This document shows positions 5,931 to 8,557 of a stretch of DNA of 8,557 bases, one piece after another. Source of the DNA: Clostridia bacterium. GTDB lineage: Bacteria; Bacillota; Clostridia; UBA1381. The DNA is taken from assembly GCA_008668455.1 (NCBI GenBank), contig RQCD01000194.1:1-8557 (forward strand), read 5' to 3'. The notes below the pieces were generated by a model, which made no database searches, was not told the origin of the DNA, and worked only from the letters and a program-made list of their open reading frames with translations. The first letter of the stretch is position 1; every line of letters begins with the position of its first letter. The translations under genes were made by a program, and so were the position numbers.

Positions 5931-6297
5931 ACGAGGTGAACAATTTGGATATATATGTGCCGAAGGCGCAGCTCGAAAAAGGTTGGCAATGAGCCAAAGG
6001 CGTTATGAGGGCGCTTGCAACCGAATAGCCGACGCGAATGTGACCTTTTGCGAAAGAGGAGGAGCAGTGAAGCGGGTGACTGATTTTTTATGCAATAAAA
6101 AATCGGAACAAGCGTAACTTGTTCCGACGTGGCTTTTGTGTACGAAATAGATGCCATAAGGATTCTACCTATTTTGTGCCCGTGAGCTTTTTCGTCCAAA
6201 CCCTGTTGTAGCAAGGCTGTTTGTTAATGTAATTTTTATATAGACATATGCTGATGTCACCTTTTTTAGGTGTTTATTCAAGGAATGTCCGGACGGT
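5931..6297. other. Gene-free stretch with clustered stem-loops
   Basis: I see no convincing gene here. The part 5935-6125 is richer in G+C than the downstream rhamnosidase gene. Two tiny reading frames exist: GTG 5936 to TGA 5992 (18 residues, no Shine-Dalgarno), and GTG 6067 to TAA 6117 (16 residues, AGGAGG four bases upstream). Stem-loops are frequent: GATTTTTTA/TAAAAAATC (6082-6090, 6096-6104), CGGAACAAG/CTTGTTCCG (6104-6112, 6118-6126), GTACGAAATAG/CTATTTTGTGC (6140-6150, 6169-6179, two G-U pairs), and small ones at 6243-6258 and 6258-6272. This may be the decayed end of a mobile element or a small structured RNA. I do not recognise it. Confidence 0.4.
6082..6126 (+). repeat. Two abutting perfect stem-loops
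   Basis: Two nine-base-pair hairpins with five-base loops stand back to back. The first is made of A and T except at its closing pair; the second is CGGAACAAG with CTTGTTCCG. They share base 6104. The second is not followed by a T run, so it is not a standard terminator on the plus strand. On the minus strand the AT-rich hairpin follows it. Confidence 0.6.
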
Positions 6298-8253
6298 TTA
6301 AATGTTCATGTTTAATTCTTTATTAGCTTCCAATGCATACGACTTGCCTGCCCAGATGAGTGTCCCGCCATTTTTAGTTGCCACAACGCTTAATTTATCC
6401 TGAGATAGTTTTACTCTTACACTTCCGTCCTTAATAGGTACAACACCATCTATGAATTTAAAACCACCCAAATAAGGTTTAACCTCAAATGTTTCATATC
6501 CGCTTGATGTAGGTGTAACACCAAGATAATACTTGCCGAGCAGATATATGGGAGATGCGCCCCATGCATGACACAAGGACTTTCCATATTTATTGCCATA
6601 CATTTCATAGTGCTGCGCTCCGCTCAGATTTGGATTATATTCTTCCCATACAGTTGTCGCTCCTAAATCAAGCATACCCTTCCAATATGTTTTAATCGTA
6701 TTTTCAATAAAGTCAAAATGACCGATTTTTCCCATAACATCAAGCTCAAATCCCTCAAAATATGGTGTTGTTATCTTCGTAATTTTATCGTTCTCCAACA
6801 CATTTTCGATTATTTTAGCTTTTTGCTCCTCATTTGCAACATCGTATAAAATCGCAAATACGTTCGCATGACGGGAGATATGATTTTTGCCCGACTCATA
6901 ACAGTCAATGTATGCTCCCTTTTCCTCTTTCCAAAAGAATTTATTTGTTGTTTCAATCAACCTACTGTATTTTTCCTCATATGATGAAGGATCAGCTCCA
7001 ACAAGCCTTGTTAAAGCTGCCATTGCTTTATTTGCAGCAATATACAGCATTTGCTCCGCACAAACTGCACCGTCTTTATCTATATCGGACCAATCGACAA
7101 ATATCCAGTCATTATTTTTTTTGACAATAAAGCCTTTATCATCTTCGCGTGCTTCACAAAATTCCATCAACGAAACAGCCTTGTCATAAATATTCTTTAT
7201 GAACTCAATATCTCCATATGTAACATAATACTCATGTAAACCTATAACCCAATACAAGCTGTAATCCGTAATAGTATTTATATGCTCATTAAACGGCTCT
7301 TTACCTCGCAAAGCAATGGTGGAACGACGTACAATTTCTTTGTCAAAGAATAAATAATTATTAAATTTAAAGGCTTGATACGCATCACCGCCCCAAAGCC
7401 ATCTGTCTCGTTTTATTGCTTCAGTTAATACTTCACGCATATTAAGATGTAATGTATATGCACACACATCCCATATTTTATTTACATCCTCATCATCGCA
7501 TCTGAAGCTGCCCTTATACTCAATAGGTAAATACTCAAGCTCCGCATAAACATTTGGATTTTCTGTACCTGTTAAATATATGTACCTAAATGCCCTTTGT
7601 CTTAGTTTATATCTATTTTCTCCCGATACATCTTCAAACAGTATTGAGTTTTCAACATCTACTGCTTCTTCTAAAGATTCGCCATAGCTTACATGGATGC
7701 TTTCACTCGCTTTAACATCACTTACATACAAAAAACCAAAAAGCTCTTTTCCAAAATCATATAAAACACCATCATTATATTTTTGCACTGATACAGGGTA
7801 TTTTTCCTCATACGCAAACGGAAAGCTTTCAGGATTTTTTTCTTGGCAATCATAATGAATATCAAAGCCTACTTGTTTTTTTGCACCATTTTCTAATGTG
7901 TACCATTCATTATTTGTTGAGCACACATCACTTTCTATATATGCTGCCGGAAGTCCTGTAAGGTTCACAACGGATATTTTAAGTGTATGCTTTCCTTTTT
8001 TCAGGGATATAACCGTTTCAGCCCCATACTGTTGTTCATCAACTAATATATATCCCTTACCGTTTAAAAACAGTTTGATATTTCCGTCTATTTCTGTTTC
8101 AATTTCTGTGTAGAATCTTACATTTCTGTCAACATCATAGTATTTCCAAAAAGTAGGATAATCAACTCCGAATTCCTGTCTTCGTGCATTAACACGATTT
8201 GAATGAAATATCTCATAATCTCCGTAATTCCATATCCAATAGCTTTTCATCAT
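6298..8253 (-). CDS. Glycoside hydrolase family 78-type alpha-L-rhamnosidase, cytoplasmic
   Basis: The 651-residue protein should release terminal alpha-L-rhamnose from glycosides or oligosaccharides. An N-terminal beta-sandwich region (about 1-110, opening SYWIWNYGDYEIFHSNRV) is followed by a second beta domain ending in YDFGKELFGFLYV and YGESLEE (165-195). The (alpha/alpha)6 catalytic domain runs from about 250 to 580, and a C-terminal beta domain includes GVVPIKDGSVRV (603-614). The acid motif EAIKRDRWLWGGD (278-290) keeps the spacing of the GH78 acid triad, here E278, D283 and D290. GATTVWEEYNP (531-541) holds the likely base glutamate. At 651 residues it is shorter than the roughly 900-1100 of classic GH78 enzymes, as in compact intracellular forms. 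No signal peptide is seen. ATG 8253 follows a GGGGGA run; ATG 8250 is also possible. The gene is far richer in A+T than galK (one 60-base sample each: 33% versus 52% G+C), suggesting transfer. Confidence 0.87.
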   Translation of the reverse strand: MMKSYWIWNYGDYEIFHSNRVNARRQEFGVDYPTFWKYYDVDRNVRFYTEIETEIDGNIKLFLNGKGYILVDEQQYGAETVISLKKGKHTLKISVVNLTGLPAAYIESDVCSTNNEWYTLENGAKKQVGFDIHYDCQEKNPESFPFAYEEKYPVSVQKYNDGVLYDFGKELFGFLYVSDVKASESIHVSYGESLEEAVDVENSILFEDVSGENRYKLRQRAFRYIYLTGTENPNVYAELEYLPIEYKGSFRCDDEDVNKIWDVCAYTLHLNMREVLTEAIKRDRWLWGGDAYQAFKFNNYLFFDKEIVRRSTIALRGKEPFNEHINTITDYSLYWVIGLHEYYVTYGDIEFIKNIYDKAVSLMEFCEAREDDKGFIVKKNNDWIFVDWSDIDKDGAVCAEQMLYIAANKAMAALTRLVGADPSSYEEKYSRLIETTNKFFWKEEKGAYIDCYESGKNHISRHANVFAILYDVANEEQKAKIIENVLENDKITKITTPYFEGFELDVMGKIGHFDFIENTIKTYWKGMLDLGATTVWEEYNPNLSGAQHYEMYGNKYGKSLCHAWGASPIYLLGKYYLGVTPTSSGYETFEVKPYLGGFKFIDGVVPIKDGSVRVKLSQDKLSVVATKNGGTLIWAGKSYALEANKELNMNI

Positions 8254-8282
8254 TCATCCCCCGGTAAGATATTATTATTTTT

Positions 8283-8311
8283 ATTATACTTGCTTTTATT
8301 ATAAATTGCAA
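8283..8311 (-). promoter_or_regulatory. Probable promoter of the rhamnosidase gene
   Basis: On the minus strand TTGCAA (8306-8311) is followed by 17 bases and TATAAT (8283-8288). The -35 box matches consensus at four of six positions. Transcription would begin near 8276, about 23 bases before the start codon. The surrounding stretch 8265-8325 is very A+T rich, so other start sites are possible. Confidence 0.65.
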
Positions 8312-8348
8312 TATTAACCATATTTTTCACTCTACTGACTCGGATTTC

Positions 8349-8419
8349 TTCAAAAATGCTCAAAAACCGCATAAAAATAGGACAATTTAGATGGCATCTA
8401 AATTGTCCGCGATTTCTGG
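8349..8419. repeat. Terminator-like direct repeat, copy 2 (at tRNA-Asn)
   Basis: This is the partner of 5859-5930, in the same orientation and 2,490 bases away. The first 26 bases are identical and the last seven (TTTCTGG) are shared. Homology stops at 8417-8419, which encode the CCA end of tRNA-Asn on the minus strand. The repeat therefore covers the tRNA terminator and no tRNA body. Confidence 0.85.
8371..8408 (-). terminator. Intrinsic terminator of the rRNA–tRNA-Asn unit
   Basis: A perfect 13-base-pair stem (8380-8392 with 8396-8408) has the loop GCC when read on the minus strand, followed on that strand by TATTTTTAT. It begins eight bases after the encoded CCA of the tRNA. A further small stem, ATGC/GCAT, and another T run lie just beyond, at about 8352-8372. 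Confidence 0.9.
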
Positions 8420-8492
8420 CTCCTGAAGTCCGGCTCGAACGGACGACCCTGCGGTTAACAGCCGCATGCTCTGCCAACTGAGCTATTCAGGA
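8417..8492 (-). tRNA. tRNA-Asn (anticodon GUU)
   Basis: On the minus strand all arms fold: acceptor TCCTGAA/TTCAGGA, D stem GCTC/GAGC, anticodon stem TGCGG/CCGCA with loop CTGTTAA (anticodon GTT), a five-base variable loop, and T stem GTCCG/CGGAC with loop TTCGAGC. The discriminator base is G and CCA is encoded, giving 76 bases. It sits just downstream of the 5S rRNA, a common place for tRNA-Asn in Firmicutes rRNA operons. Confidence 0.97.
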
Positions 8493-8501
8493 ATAGATAT
8501 G

Positions 8502-8531
8502 CCAAGAATCCAGATTTCTCTGGATTCTTGG
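8502..8531 (-). other. Spacer hairpin between 5S rRNA and tRNA-Asn
   Basis: A perfect 12-base-pair stem, CCAAGAATCCAG with CTGGATTCTTGG, with a six-base loop fills most of the gap between 5S and the tRNA. No T run follows it, so it is more likely a processing signal (for example an RNase III-type substrate) than a terminator. Confidence 0.75.
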
Positions 8532-8557
8532 TTCCGGCAACTTTCTACTTTCCCAGG
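8531..8557 (-). rRNA. rrf: 5S ribosomal RNA, 3' end only
   Basis: The minus strand at the right edge begins CCTGGGAAAGTAGAAAGTTG and continues CCGGAAC. This matches the conserved 3' part of bacterial 5S rRNA (CCTGGGAGAGTAGGxxGxTGCCGG). The rest lies outside the window. The exact 3' end is uncertain by a few bases because it touches the spacer hairpin. It indicates the end of an rRNA operon on the minus strand. Confidence 0.85.

Noticed and set aside
5936..5992. GTG-started 18-codon frame (NNLDIYVPKAQLEKGWQ)
   Set aside because: It reads like protein but has no Shine-Dalgarno and no homologue that I can name, so it is not listed as a gene.
5827..6117. Plus-strand frame of 96 codons across the terminator-like repeat
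   Set aside because: It runs through the repeat and its hairpin, has no Shine-Dalgarno at its start, and its composition shows no domain I recognise. Only the final 16 codons have a Shine-Dalgarno.
5909..6214. Minus-strand frame of 101 codons downstream of the rhamnosidase
   Set aside because: No ribosome binding site or recognisable motif, and it crosses all the stem-loops. It was kept only as part of the unexplained stretch.
6243..6272. Small hairpins after the rhamnosidase as its terminator
   Set aside because: The stems are only five base pairs, and no T run follows on the minus strand. The CACCT/AGGTG hairpin is followed by T-rich sequence only on the plus strand.
1..8557. CRISPR array, integrase or insertion sequence
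   Set aside because: No regularly spaced repeats, no recombinase or transposase motifs, and no clear insertion-sequence ends were seen on either strand.

Overview
The window looks like chromosomal DNA from a gut-type member of the Clostridia (Bacillota). The evidence is an RNase J of Bacillus J1 length with the same C-terminal sequence, a long clostridial-type galactokinase, strong AGGAGG ribosome binding sites, consensus housekeeping promoters, U-rich intrinsic terminators and a 5S rRNA–tRNA-Asn arrangement. No genus can be assigned from the sequence alone.

Layout, left to right. (1) 1-1499, plus strand: the 3' end of folD overlaps galK (galactokinase) by four bases. (2) A long bidirectional terminator (1502-1564) separates galK from a convergent minus-strand pair: a CE7 acetyl-xylan esterase/deacetylase (2441-3400), then a LacX-type aldose 1-epimerase (1576-2421). 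This pair is driven by a promoter with perfect consensus boxes at 3432-3460. (3) 3401-3864 is a divergent control region holding that promoter, a plus-strand promoter and a roughly 320-base structured leader. (4) rnj (RNase J) runs from a GTG at 3865 to 5532 and ends at a 19-bp terminator. (5) 5583-6297 has no convincing intact gene. It holds a relic of a BspA-like leucine-rich-repeat protein, a tRNA-terminator-like repeat and a cluster of stem-loops. (6) 6298-8253, minus strand: an AT-rich gene for a cytoplasmic GH78-type alpha-L-rhamnosidase with its own promoter. (7) 8349-8557, minus strand: the tail of an rRNA operon, with the 5S rRNA 3' end, a hairpin spacer, tRNA-Asn(GUU) and its terminator.

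How the parts fit: galK, the epimerase, the esterase and the rhamnosidase all suit use of plant- or mucin-type sugars, by deacetylation, release of rhamnose, anomer conversion and galactose phosphorylation. They sit in at least three transcription units and no transporter is visible. folD and rnj are housekeeping genes.

The most unusual feature is a pair of ~72-bp direct repeats (5859-5930 and 8349-8419) bracketing the AT-rich rhamnosidase segment. One copy is the terminator of tRNA-Asn, with homology stopping at the CCA end of the tRNA. The hairpin stems of the two copies differ by paired, compensating changes. This suggests a small segment inserted beside the tRNA gene. The structured rnj leader is the second most interesting region.
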